Positions 9,810-18,727 of a stretch of DNA of 32,688 nt are shown here, piece after piece. Position 1 is the stretch's first letter, and every line of letters begins with the position of its first letter. The stretch covers positions 1 through 32,688 of the forward strand of contig CAJWIK010000005.1 in assembly GCA_913042105.1 (NCBI GenBank). Reading direction: 5' to 3'. The notes below the pieces were generated by a model that searched no databases, was not told the DNA's origin, and saw only the letters and a program-made list of their open reading frames with translations. A program made the position numbers and the translations under genes. Source of the stretch: an uncultured Gammaproteobacteria bacterium. Lineage in GTDB: Bacteria; Pseudomonadota; Gammaproteobacteria; Magnimaribacterales; Magnimaribacteraceae.

Positions 9810-10610
9810 ATGACTAATTTAACCCTTTACCACAATGGTCCATCTACCTGTTCGCAAAAAGTTAGATTAATTCTTGAACTAAAGAAATTAGACTATGAAT
9901 CAAAATCTATAGATCTAATGTCAGGAGAACAACATGACCCTGAATACGTTAAATTAAATCCTAATCATGTGGTTCCTACTGTAGTTGTTAACGATATGGC
10001 ATTAATTGAATCGTCTTTAATCAATGAATATCTTGAAGATACTTTTCCAGAAATAAAAGCTAGACCTAGAGATCCTTCATCTATACATAAAATGCGATTG
10101 TGGATTAAATATATTGATTCTTATCATCCCCAATGTGGATCTATTACTTATGGTATTGGTGTAAGAAATATAATTTTACAGAAAACAAAAGAAGAAATTG
10201 ATCAGGATGTTGCAAATATTCCTGATGTGGTTAAAAGAAAAAATAGAATTGATCTCTTGGAAAAAGGTCTTCAGGCACCTATTGTCATTGAAGGTATTAA
10301 ACAATCTAAAATTTTCTTAGATAAATTAGAAAATGAACTTGGAGAGAGTGAGTGGTTATACGGAGACAGTTTTGGCTTAGCAGATGCTGCCACAATCCCT
10401 TACATTATCCGAATGGATCAATTAGCTTTATCTTCTTTATTCAATGAAAGCACAAGGTCTAATATTTATTCTTGGTATAACAAAATACAAAAAATGGATA
10501 TTTTTCAAAAAGCAGTAACTGAATACATACCACAACCTTTAGTGGCAGTTCTAAATAAGTTTGGTGAAGATCAAAAAGATCAAGTTATAACAATTATGGA
10601 GAATGATTAA
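9810..10610 (+). CDS. glutathione S-transferase family protein, LigF/beta-etherase-like
   Basis: N-terminal thioredoxin-like GST domain (CSQKVRLILELK, NPNHVVPTVV, ESSLINEYLE) and a C-terminal region (RPRDPSSIHKMRLWIKYIDSYHPQCGSITYGIGVRNI) resembling LigF-type enzymes as recalled. Confidence 0.85.
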   Translation: MTNLTLYHNGPSTCSQKVRLILELKKLDYESKSIDLMSGEQHDPEYVKLNPNHVVPTVVVNDMALIESSLINEYLEDTFPEIKARPRDPSSIHKMRLWIKYIDSYHPQCGSITYGIGVRNIILQKTKEEIDQDVANIPDVVKRKNRIDLLEKGLQAPIVIEGIKQSKIFLDKLENELGESEWLYGDSFGLADAATIPYIIRMDQLALSSLFNESTRSNIYSWYNKIQKMDIFQKAVTEYIPQPLVAVLNKFGEDQKDQVITIMEND

Positions 10611-11620
10611 TGGCAATTATAAAAGCAACGAATGTGGCCTACCCGACCCTTCAATGTCCCGATTTAGACATACAAGAACAATTTCTGATACATTTTGGCA
10701 TGCATACTGTTTCTAAGACTGATGATACTTTGATCATGCGAGGGGATGGGCCTCAACAGTTCATAGAAATATGTAAAAAAGGTGAAAAGAAATTCATCTC
10801 TACGACATTTAATGCTGGATCAATGGGTGACCTTGAAAGACTCAGTCAAACAAATTCATTTAGCAGTATCGAAGAATTAACTACTCCTGGAGGTGGATAT
10901 GTTACTAAAGCTCAAGATCCTGATGGAATTGGAGTTGAAGTAGTTTTTGGTATTAAAGATAGAGAGATTGATAAATTACCTGAGCCCTTCCCTACCAATG
11001 AAGGTGGACAGATAAATAGAGTCAACCAATTAAAAAGATTTAATAAAGGCGATACACCAAGGATTATTAGATTTGGCCATTATGGAATCAACTCTCTTGA
11101 TATTGAAAAATCTTTGGAGTGGTATAACGAGCATTTAGGAATTATAGCTACTGATATTTTACAACCGCCCTCTCCTCCTGGAGAAGCGCCACTGACTGCA
11201 GGTATCTTTGCTAGATTAGATAAAGGATCTACTCCAACAGATCATCATTCAATTTTTTGGCTTAATGCTCATTTAGTGTCTGAAAGTATTCCGGGTTTAA
11301 ATCATGTCTCTTTTGAGATGTTAAATATCGATGATGTTTTTATGGGTCATGAGCTATTGAAAAGAAAAGCGAAAGAATACGACTATGAGTTAGAATGGGG
11401 TGTGGGTCGTCATTATCAAGGTAGCCAAATTTTTGATTATTGGAGAAGTCCTTTTAAACAAGTACACGAACATCAAACTGATGGAGATTACTTAGATAAT
11501 ACTATCCCACCACAAATAGTTAATCCCATGTCTGACGGAGATCCTGACTATCCTGAGTTTGGTCCTTCTCAATGGGGTGCTGCTATATCAGAAACATTTG
11601 GAAATAAAGAAGGTACATAA
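10610..11620 (+). CDS. two-domain VOC / extradiol ring-cleavage dioxygenase-like protein
   Basis: Candidate metal ligands in GHYGIN, LNHVSFE and QVHEHQTDGDYLD; two VOC modules. Confidence 0.8.
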   Translation: MAIIKATNVAYPTLQCPDLDIQEQFLIHFGMHTVSKTDDTLIMRGDGPQQFIEICKKGEKKFISTTFNAGSMGDLERLSQTNSFSSIEELTTPGGGYVTKAQDPDGIGVEVVFGIKDREIDKLPEPFPTNEGGQINRVNQLKRFNKGDTPRIIRFGHYGINSLDIEKSLEWYNEHLGIIATDILQPPSPPGEAPLTAGIFARLDKGSTPTDHHSIFWLNAHLVSESIPGLNHVSFEMLNIDDVFMGHELLKRKAKEYDYELEWGVGRHYQGSQIFDYWRSPFKQVHEHQTDGDYLDNTIPPQIVNPMSDGDPDYPEFGPSQWGAAISETFGNKEGT

Positions 11621-11622
11621 AA

Positions 11623-12393
11623 ATGAATATAAGCGAAAAACCTGTAGCAATAGTCACCGGAGGAAGTAGAGGAGTAGGAGCAGCCACAGCTAAACTTTTG
11701 GCCTCCAAGGGCTGGAATGTAACCATTACCTGTACTAGTTCGATTGAAGATGCAAATGTTGTAGTTCAAGAATGTGAGGGTTTAGGTGTAGAAGCACTAG
11801 CGATATCAGCTGATGTTGGAGATAACGAAGCCTGTGTAAAGACTGCAAATGAAACAATTGCTAAGTGGGGAAGAATCGATGCACTTGTAAACAATGCCGG
11901 TACGACTAAATTTGTTTTTAATCATGGTGATTTAGATGGGCTTGATGCTGAAGATTTTTTACATATATATAAAATAAATGTTGTTGGACCTTTTCAGATG
12001 GTGAGAGCTTGCAGGGCATCATTAGAGAAGAGCAATAATCCTAGTGTTGTGAATATATCGTCTATAGCAGGAATAAAGGGTATCGGAAGCAGCTTAGCTT
12101 ATGGCTGTTCTAAAGGAGCATTGAATACCATGACTATGTCTATGGCTAGAAATTTAGGGCCGATTAGAGTTAATGCCATATGTCCTGGTTTTATACAGGG
12201 TGAGTGGTTGAAGAACGGAATGGGTGATGATCTTTATAATGCAGCCCTCAAAAACTTAACTCAAAATACTCCTTTGAATCTTACCGTTACTCCCGATCAA
12301 GTTGCTGAAGGCATATATAGTTTTATTGGAATAAATAAAGTAGTAACCGGTGAAACAATGCTCATGGATGGTGGTCATCACCTAATCATATAA
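11623..12393 (+). CDS. SDR family oxidoreductase
   Basis: TGGSRGVG, NNAG, YGCSK, MDGGHH. Confidence 0.92.
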   Translation: MNISEKPVAIVTGGSRGVGAATAKLLASKGWNVTITCTSSIEDANVVVQECEGLGVEALAISADVGDNEACVKTANETIAKWGRIDALVNNAGTTKFVFNHGDLDGLDAEDFLHIYKINVVGPFQMVRACRASLEKSNNPSVVNISSIAGIKGIGSSLAYGCSKGALNTMTMSMARNLGPIRVNAICPGFIQGEWLKNGMGDDLYNAALKNLTQNTPLNLTVTPDQVAEGIYSFIGINKVVTGETMLMDGGHHLII

Positions 12394-12474
12394 GTTTCTT
12401 CATGAGGGAATCTTTTTCCGCAAGCTTCAACAAAATCTCTAAGAATAATTAGATAAAAAATGGTAATAAACATG

Positions 12475-12525
12475 AATGCCCTCCTTGGCAGGTACCTGGG
12501 GATTAGTACAGCCTAAAAGGGCATT
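12475..12525. other. compact two-tier inverted repeat in convergent intergenic region (terminator or structured RNA)
   Basis: AATGCCCT (12475-12482) / AGGGCATT (12518-12525) outer stem; inner GGC/GCC and GTAC/GTAC pairs. Confidence 0.6.
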
Positions 12526-12547
12526 TTGCTCCTCCTTGAGAAGTCCT

Positions 12548-14944
12548 TTAGAAGTTAGCTCTGAAGCTTACTCCAATTTCTTTTCCCGGCTCCCACATCA
12601 TGAAGTGTGATCCTGTTACTAACGGCAAATCAATACTTTGAGTACCCACTTGTTCATCAGTGATATTCCTGCCAAACAAGGCAAGTTCTAGACCATTGGC
12701 CATGGTAAGTGCAATTCTAGCTCCTATTTTTGTTGCAGAGTCATGCAATCCAAGAGGATCATTGTCACCATTAGAATAAAATTCATCTACATGGTTAGCA
12801 TTTATTGAAATAACCATTTGCCTGTTATTACTAAATGTTTGGAAATAGTCCATATACATAGAGGCTGATAATTCAGGTGCATAGTTTCCTGTTTGACCAG
12901 ATAAATCTTGAGAGCAGGCTCTGCTTCCTGTTGCAAGTCTATTGTCGACTTCTTGATCGGCTGTACATGCTGCTCCAACAAAAGATTTATAAGCAAAATC
13001 CAATGAAGTTATTGACCCACCTAAGACTAAATTATCTGTTGGTGCCCAAGTCAAATCTATTTCAATCCCATCTATTTCAGCTTGTGCTGCATTTGAAACT
13101 ACAAATGCTGAGCCATTGAATGCTGATACTTGTAGATCTTCATAGTCTGTTGTGAAGTATGCAATATTAGCTCTCAAAGACTTTTCAGGTATTTCTATCT
13201 TTGCTCCCACTTCGATTGTTGTAGCTTCTTCAGGATCAAATTGAAATGCGGCTGCAGGTGTAGATGGATTAATTTTTGCAGCATTCTCCGAACCATCAAA
13301 TCCTCCTGCCTTGTATCCGTCAGCTGCACTAAAATACAATCTGGTTGTATCGGTAGCTTCGTATAAAAATTTTATAGATGGTGTTGTATGGCTTTCTGAT
13401 CTTTCTTGTAGAGGAAAGTTGTAAGGAGATCTGTCTAATAATACTTTTATTACACCTAAGACTGGTGGAGCCATTGTAGGCTTATCAATACCAACTCCTC
13501 CTGTAGCAGAAGAACTAAATACTTGTGATCCTTTTACTTCCTTTTCATCCTCAGAGACTCGAACACCTGCTTTCATGGTTAATTTTTCATTCAAATACCA
13601 TGTGCCTTCAGCAAATGCAGATAAAGTTGTTGAGTTTTGGTCAAATAAGGTATGAGTTGCAGCTGTCTTTGCAGAAAATGCGCCTCTGGTTTGAAAGGCA
13701 AACAAATCTGGTGCTGGGAAAGTTTGACCAAATAATCCTCCGAAGTCTGTAGCAAAAGTACCATTATTCTGAGAAAAGTAATCAATATCATCGTAATAGA
13801 GCCCTGCAACATATTCAAATGTGTCGCTTGATGGTGAAGTTATTACAAATTCTTGAGTGACTGCAGAGAAATCATGAAAACTATCTGTTGAAAGAAAATC
13901 CATTGGTCCAAAATCAGCATCAAGACCCCAAGTATAGTCATAAGAAGAATATGAAGTGGTAGATTTAAACTCATGGTCCCCCCAAGAGGACGTAATATTT
14001 AAAATAGCATTATCAGTGTCTGTTGATCCTCCTGTGGGATTGACACCTTGGCCATTATTAACATAAGAAACACCTGGTTTTCCAGTCACTATATTTGGGA
14101 AATGTTTATTAGTGATACTAACTGCTAAAAATGCTCCTGTGTAACCATTCTGTGCCAGCACTGGCAGAGGTCTTGAAGTACGATAAACAGATATTCCACT
14201 TTCTTGTCCGCTCTTATCACTGGAAGACGATGTTAATTTTAAATTAACTTCTGTATTGTCTAGTTCCCAAAGGAATGTTGCTCTGACCGAAGTGGCTTCT
14301 GTTGAAGGTTCATCTGTATTTAAAAGTTGGTTTTCGATCCATCCATCTGATTCTTCGTAAGATGCAGCTAGTCTCATTGCAAACGAATCACTCATTGAAA
14401 TATTAGTTGCGCCTTGAAATTTTGTTGTATTCCATTCAGGTACGAATTCAACAGACATATTACTATCAGCCTCACCGCCTATTTGAGGAGATTTGCTTAT
14501 AACATTTATAACTCCACCAATTGTGTTTTTGCCAAAAAGTACTCCTTGAGTGCCTTTCAGCACTTCAATTCTCTCAATGTCCAATAGAGGTGCAAGGTAT
14601 TGCTGACCTTTCGATATAGGCATTCCATCAATAAATTGAGTTACAGACTGGGAAAAGCCTTTATTAGCTCCAGATCCCACGCCTCTCATATATATATTCC
14701 ATTCACCTGCTCCCTTAGTTACATGTAAACCTGGTACATGATTAGCAAGACTCTCAAACGAAGTTATACCTAGATCTGATATTCTATCTCCTGAAAGTAC
14801 CTGGATAGAAATAGGAACTTCAGCCAAACCTTCAGCTTTCTTTTGAGCAGTTACCACTATCTCATCTAGCCTAGAATCGCCATTTACATTAAATGATAAG
14901 GCAATTAGAAAAGATAAAAATGTAAAAAATTTTATTGAATTCAT
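12548..14944 (-). CDS. TonB-dependent receptor
   Basis: TonB-box-like DEIVVTAQK, plug domain (MRGVGSGANKG, LKGTQGVLFGKNTIGGVINVISK), beta-barrel ending in aromatic F (SFRANF). Confidence 0.95.
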   Translation of the reverse strand: MNSIKFFTFLSFLIALSFNVNGDSRLDEIVVTAQKKAEGLAEVPISIQVLSGDRISDLGITSFESLANHVPGLHVTKGAGEWNIYMRGVGSGANKGFSQSVTQFIDGMPISKGQQYLAPLLDIERIEVLKGTQGVLFGKNTIGGVINVISKSPQIGGEADSNMSVEFVPEWNTTKFQGATNISMSDSFAMRLAASYEESDGWIENQLLNTDEPSTEATSVRATFLWELDNTEVNLKLTSSSSDKSGQESGISVYRTSRPLPVLAQNGYTGAFLAVSITNKHFPNIVTGKPGVSYVNNGQGVNPTGGSTDTDNAILNITSSWGDHEFKSTTSYSSYDYTWGLDADFGPMDFLSTDSFHDFSAVTQEFVITSPSSDTFEYVAGLYYDDIDYFSQNNGTFATDFGGLFGQTFPAPDLFAFQTRGAFSAKTAATHTLFDQNSTTLSAFAEGTWYLNEKLTMKAGVRVSEDEKEVKGSQVFSSSATGGVGIDKPTMAPPVLGVIKVLLDRSPYNFPLQERSESHTTPSIKFLYEATDTTRLYFSAADGYKAGGFDGSENAAKINPSTPAAAFQFDPEEATTIEVGAKIEIPEKSLRANIAYFTTDYEDLQVSAFNGSAFVVSNAAQAEIDGIEIDLTWAPTDNLVLGGSITSLDFAYKSFVGAACTADQEVDNRLATGSRACSQDLSGQTGNYAPELSASMYMDYFQTFSNNRQMVISINANHVDEFYSNGDNDPLGLHDSATKIGARIALTMANGLELALFGRNITDEQVGTQSIDLPLVTGSHFMMWEPGKEIGVSFRANF

Positions 14945-14967
14945 TGAAATTTCCCCAAAATGTTATT

Positions 14968-14991
14968 CTAGTAAACACTAATTTTTACTAG
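14968..14991. repeat. perfect inverted repeat CTAGTAAA-N8-TTTACTAG upstream of the TonB-dependent receptor
   Basis: 8-bp arms 14968-14975 and 14984-14991, in the TBDT 5' region. Confidence 0.7.
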
Positions 14992-15010
14992 TTTTTAATA
15001 GTATGTACGT

Positions 15011-15042
15011 GTGATGACATTATGTCAATGACATTTCGTCAC
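15011..15042. promoter_or_regulatory. double candidate TetR operator in TBDT/TetR divergent region
   Basis: GTGATGACATTATGTCAATGACATTTCGTCAC: perfect TGACATTATGTCA (15015-15027) and imperfect TGACATTTCGTCA (15029-15041), centres 14 bp apart, nested in an overall dyad. Confidence 0.7.
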
Positions 15043-15097
15043 TGCTTTTTTTATGATACAGTCTGATTTTTACACCATTTAAAAATCAAAAAAATTT

Positions 15098-15718
15098 ATG
15101 CTTAGTACACACGACAAACTATTAAATGCTGCCTACAGTTTGATTGAAAAGGAAGGTTTTGAGGCAATAACAGCAGCAAAAATAACTACACAAGCTGATT
15201 TAGGATACGGTACGTTTTATAAATATTTCAAATCGACTGAAGATATTTTTAAAGAAGTTTTTAGACAGAAGTTAAAGGCTGTTTCTGAGAAGATCTTTGC
15301 CATTAATCAGAACGAAGACGACAAACTTTATGGTTATTTAAAAGGGCATGCCTTAATTTTTTATTATATCTGTGAAGGGAAATATACTAATTGGATTATG
15401 GAGAGACCTAATTATTTTATTGAAATAATATCTGATGCAGCAAGAGAACATGCCACTAGTGATCTTCGCGAAGCGATAGCAGTGAATCAATTAGATCAAT
15501 CTAGTTTTTTAGAATTTGAAGAAGAAATGTTTGTACTGGATGTATGGTTGATTATTGGCGCTCTAGATCTAATTGAAAAAGGCTCCGAAAGAAATAAAGT
15601 ATGTAGATCTCTTCTTAGATACGTTGCACCTCAGGTCTTATCTTCTTCTCTTACAGAAAGTCTTATAGATAGCATACTCTTGAATGTTGAATCTGATCTG
15701 CATCATCTATTAAATTAA
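15098..15718 (+). CDS. TetR/AcrR family transcriptional regulator
   Basis: N-terminal HTH: KLLNAAYSLIEKEGFEAITAAKITTQADLGYGTFYKYFKSTEDIF. Confidence 0.92.
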   Translation: MLSTHDKLLNAAYSLIEKEGFEAITAAKITTQADLGYGTFYKYFKSTEDIFKEVFRQKLKAVSEKIFAINQNEDDKLYGYLKGHALIFYYICEGKYTNWIMERPNYFIEIISDAAREHATSDLREAIAVNQLDQSSFLEFEEEMFVLDVWLIIGALDLIEKGSERNKVCRSLLRYVAPQVLSSSLTESLIDSILLNVESDLHHLLN

Positions 15719-16654
15719 ATGCCTTCAGGTCTTCAAAACAATCAAGTTGAAGAAACTTCAGATGAATGGGTTCTATATCATAATAATTTCTCCTTATGCT
15801 CTAGGAAAGTTCGGTTTTGCCTTGAAGAGTTAGGCTTGGATTATAGATCTGAGCAAATAGATTTAATTGAGACCGGGAAGTACGAAGTTGCTTCGAAAAA
15901 GTATTTGAAAATTAATCCAAACGCGACCGTACCAGTATTGCTGCATCAAGGAAGGCCAATATATGAATCTCATGAACAGATTTATTACTTACTAAAACAG
16001 TCACTTGATAAAAAAAATATTCTACCCTCTGAACCGAGTGAAAGTTTAGTTATGGATTATTGGATTGAAAAATCATCTCTAGTTGGTAATCCACTAGAAA
16101 ACCAAGATAAATATGCAGGTAATTGTTGTGGGCCTTTAACGTTTCCTTTATTTGTAACAATGATCAAATATGTGAACTTAAAAGAAATACTCAAAGGTCT
16201 TAAATCTCATCCCATGAAGGAAAGAGTAATAATTTTCTTAATTTTTAAAATATTGGGTTTAAAAGTTTTTAGCCGCCCTCTTCCATTTGCGAAATTATTA
16301 CAATCATCCTTTTTAAACTTAAACAAACATCTTTATGACTTAGAGAACCATCTGGAAGACCAAAAGACTCCTTGGATAGTTGGAACAGATCTCTCTTTAG
16401 CAGACATAAGTTGGGCGGCTATTCTTCACCGCCTCCATGAATGTGGATGGGAGAATATATTGTTATCTGATAAACCTAATATCAAGGAATATTATTCTAA
16501 TTTAATTATTAAAGATGCTTTTAAAAGAGCTTTCGATAGTCCTACACATCCTATTCTGCTTAAGGGAGTAGAAGATTTAAAACATGCTCTTAAGAATAAA
16601 TCCCCTATCACTAAGCTTCACAACAAAATAAGGAATAACTTACATGAATCATGA
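15719..16654 (+). CDS. glutathione S-transferase family protein
   Basis: LYHNNFSLCSRKVRFCLEELGLDY, NPNATVPVL, ESHEQIYYLL; C-terminal SLADISWAAILHRL. Confidence 0.87.
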   Translation: MPSGLQNNQVEETSDEWVLYHNNFSLCSRKVRFCLEELGLDYRSEQIDLIETGKYEVASKKYLKINPNATVPVLLHQGRPIYESHEQIYYLLKQSLDKKNILPSEPSESLVMDYWIEKSSLVGNPLENQDKYAGNCCGPLTFPLFVTMIKYVNLKEILKGLKSHPMKERVIIFLIFKILGLKVFSRPLPFAKLLQSSFLNLNKHLYDLENHLEDQKTPWIVGTDLSLADISWAAILHRLHECGWENILLSDKPNIKEYYSNLIIKDAFKRAFDSPTHPILLKGVEDLKHALKNKSPITKLHNKIRNNLHES

Positions 16655-18164
16655 TTACGATATAGGAATAGTGGGTCTAGGACCGGTTGGAAGTTTTGCT
16701 GCTTTATTGTTGGAAAAAAAAGGGCTAAAAGTACTAGCCATAGATAAAGATCAGGACATCTATTCCCTACCTAGAGCTGTCAGTATTAGCGACCAAGGAC
16801 TAAGAATGACCCAAGAGGTAAATATAGATGATATTTATATTGAGAATAGTACAGAGGTTGGCGGTGCTGGATTTGTAGACAAAGATCTCAACTTTATAGG
16901 CGATCCGATAGAATTAAAAGGTTTCACTACTCCAAATGGTTGGTCTCCAATGCGCTTCTTTCATCAACCTTATACCGATAAAAAAATAAGACAAAGGCTA
17001 GAACAATCTTCTATAACGATCTTGTTAGAGACTGAACTTGTAAGTGTTATTGATGAAATTGAAGGTGTGAAATTTAATACCAAGAACCTTGTAGACTCTA
17101 CTGAAAAACAATATTCCTGTAAGTATCTAATTGGTGCGGACGGAGGGTCAAGTGCTCTTAGAAAGTTATTAGAAATCACTCAGGAGGATCTTAATTATAA
17201 TCGTGATTGGGTGGTGGTTGACGTTGAATTAACTGGAAAAAATAGACTTGATGACAAGGCTATACAGATATGTGATAAAGAAAGAATTGGAACTTTTATA
17301 CCATCTCATCTGCCATTTCGTAGATGGGAGTTCATTATTTATGATGATGAAAATAAGAAAGATTTTCAGGATGATAAAAAAATTCAAGAACTGATTGGAA
17401 GGTGGTTAAATCCAAATGAATACAAGATAATTAGGAAAGCTATTTATCAATTTCATTCAGTATTGGCACATGATTTTAAAAAAGGAAATTGCTTCTTAAT
17501 TGGTGATGCGGCCCATCAAAACCCCCCATTTATGGGTGAAGGTATGATGTCTGGATATAGAGATGCTTTTAACCTTGCATGGAAAATTGCCTATGTAATT
17601 AAAAATAATTTTTCTTCAAACCTTTTAGATACTTATCAAGAAGAAAGGAGGCCTCATGCAAAATTTGTAGTTGAAAATTCTGCAGGTATTGGAGAATTGA
17701 TGGAAGCCTATGCAAATGCAGATGATCCAAAAGATGTGCCCTCAGAATTAGTTGCAAAAGGATACGGATCATTCATCTTACCTAACTTAGATGAAGGTTT
17801 ATTCTATGGAGGTAAGGCAGATGATTCTATGGCAGCTGGGCAATTTTTTCCTCAAATAGCATCATATAAAGATGGATTAATCGAAGAACACCAAGACTAT
17901 TTATTGGGAGATGGGTTTGCCTTTTTATCAAAACAGGAAATTGAGATAAGTGAGGAGCATAAAGAATTTTTAGATAAATTGAATTGTTGTTTCGTCACTC
18001 TAGAAAAGGATGTAATTGAATCCAATCCCTGGGTGGCTGGATTTTTAGAACTGGGTGATACTTTTATTATTAGACCTGATAAATATATTTATGGATGTAG
18101 CTCCAATAATGTATCTTTAGATGAGTTAATCGAAGATTTAAAAAGTAGAATGTCCTTAAACTAA
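16644..18164 (+). CDS. FAD-dependent aromatic hydroxylase, MhpA-like (3-(3-hydroxyphenyl)propionate hydroxylase family)
   Basis: GIVGLGPVGS Rossmann motif; LIGDAAHQNPPFMGEGMMSGYRDAFNLAWKIAYV GD motif characteristic of group A flavin monooxygenases. Confidence 0.9.
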   Translation: MNHDYDIGIVGLGPVGSFAALLLEKKGLKVLAIDKDQDIYSLPRAVSISDQGLRMTQEVNIDDIYIENSTEVGGAGFVDKDLNFIGDPIELKGFTTPNGWSPMRFFHQPYTDKKIRQRLEQSSITILLETELVSVIDEIEGVKFNTKNLVDSTEKQYSCKYLIGADGGSSALRKLLEITQEDLNYNRDWVVVDVELTGKNRLDDKAIQICDKERIGTFIPSHLPFRRWEFIIYDDENKKDFQDDKKIQELIGRWLNPNEYKIIRKAIYQFHSVLAHDFKKGNCFLIGDAAHQNPPFMGEGMMSGYRDAFNLAWKIAYVIKNNFSSNLLDTYQEERRPHAKFVVENSAGIGELMEAYANADDPKDVPSELVAKGYGSFILPNLDEGLFYGGKADDSMAAGQFFPQIASYKDGLIEEHQDYLLGDGFAFLSKQEIEISEEHKEFLDKLNCCFVTLEKDVIESNPWVAGFLELGDTFIIRPDKYIYGCSSNNVSLDELIEDLKSRMSLN

Positions 18165-18187
18165 AAATTTACAATCTCAATACAATT

Positions 18188-18712
18188 ATGAAATTAGAAG
18201 TATCACATACCATCTTAAACATTAAAGACTCAAATATAATCATTGAGTTTTATTCAAAGGTTTTAGGCTTCAAAGTGAGCGATCAAGGGCTGATTGGCGG
18301 AGCGGGGCCAGAAATTATCTTTATGAGTCAAGATGAAAATGAGCATCATCAAATAGGATTTTCAGTTCAACGTGAAAATTTGGATCATTCCACTCAATTA
18401 AATCACATCTCTTTTAGAGTAAGGACATTCGATGAAGTTCAGGAAGTTAAGAATGCGTTAGAGGCAAAAGATTTCGAATATCTACCTTTATGTCATGGCA
18501 ATTCTTTGTCGCTTTATTTTAATGATCCTGAAGGAAATACATTAGAAGTATTTTTCGATACTCCCTGGCACGTGATTCAGCCTCAAACTGAAATATGGGA
18601 TACTAATATGACTGAAGATGAAGCTTTGAAATGGGTTGAACTAACCTTTAAAGATAAACCTGATTTTTCAAAAATAGAAGATAGTAAGAAAGAATTTGTT
18701 AATCGAACTTAA
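18188..18712 (+). CDS. VOC family protein, extradiol dioxygenase-like
   Basis: SHTILNIKD, LNHISFRV, DPEGNTLEVFFDTPWHV; H-H-E ligand pattern of single-module VOC enzymes. Confidence 0.88.
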   Translation: MKLEVSHTILNIKDSNIIIEFYSKVLGFKVSDQGLIGGAGPEIIFMSQDENEHHQIGFSVQRENLDHSTQLNHISFRVRTFDEVQEVKNALEAKDFEYLPLCHGNSLSLYFNDPEGNTLEVFFDTPWHVIQPQTEIWDTNMTEDEALKWVELTFKDKPDFSKIEDSKKEFVNRT

Positions 18713-18727
18713 ATATAGGACTACTTT

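Noticed and set aside
12475-12525. Known riboswitch or tRNA-like element
   Set aside because: Compared by eye with remembered preQ1, fluoride, TPP, cobalamin and tRNA consensus features; none matched, so no family assigned.
12802-13818. Small ORFs on both strands within the TonB-dependent receptor
   Set aside because: Overlap a full-length convincing TBDT; low-complexity translations.
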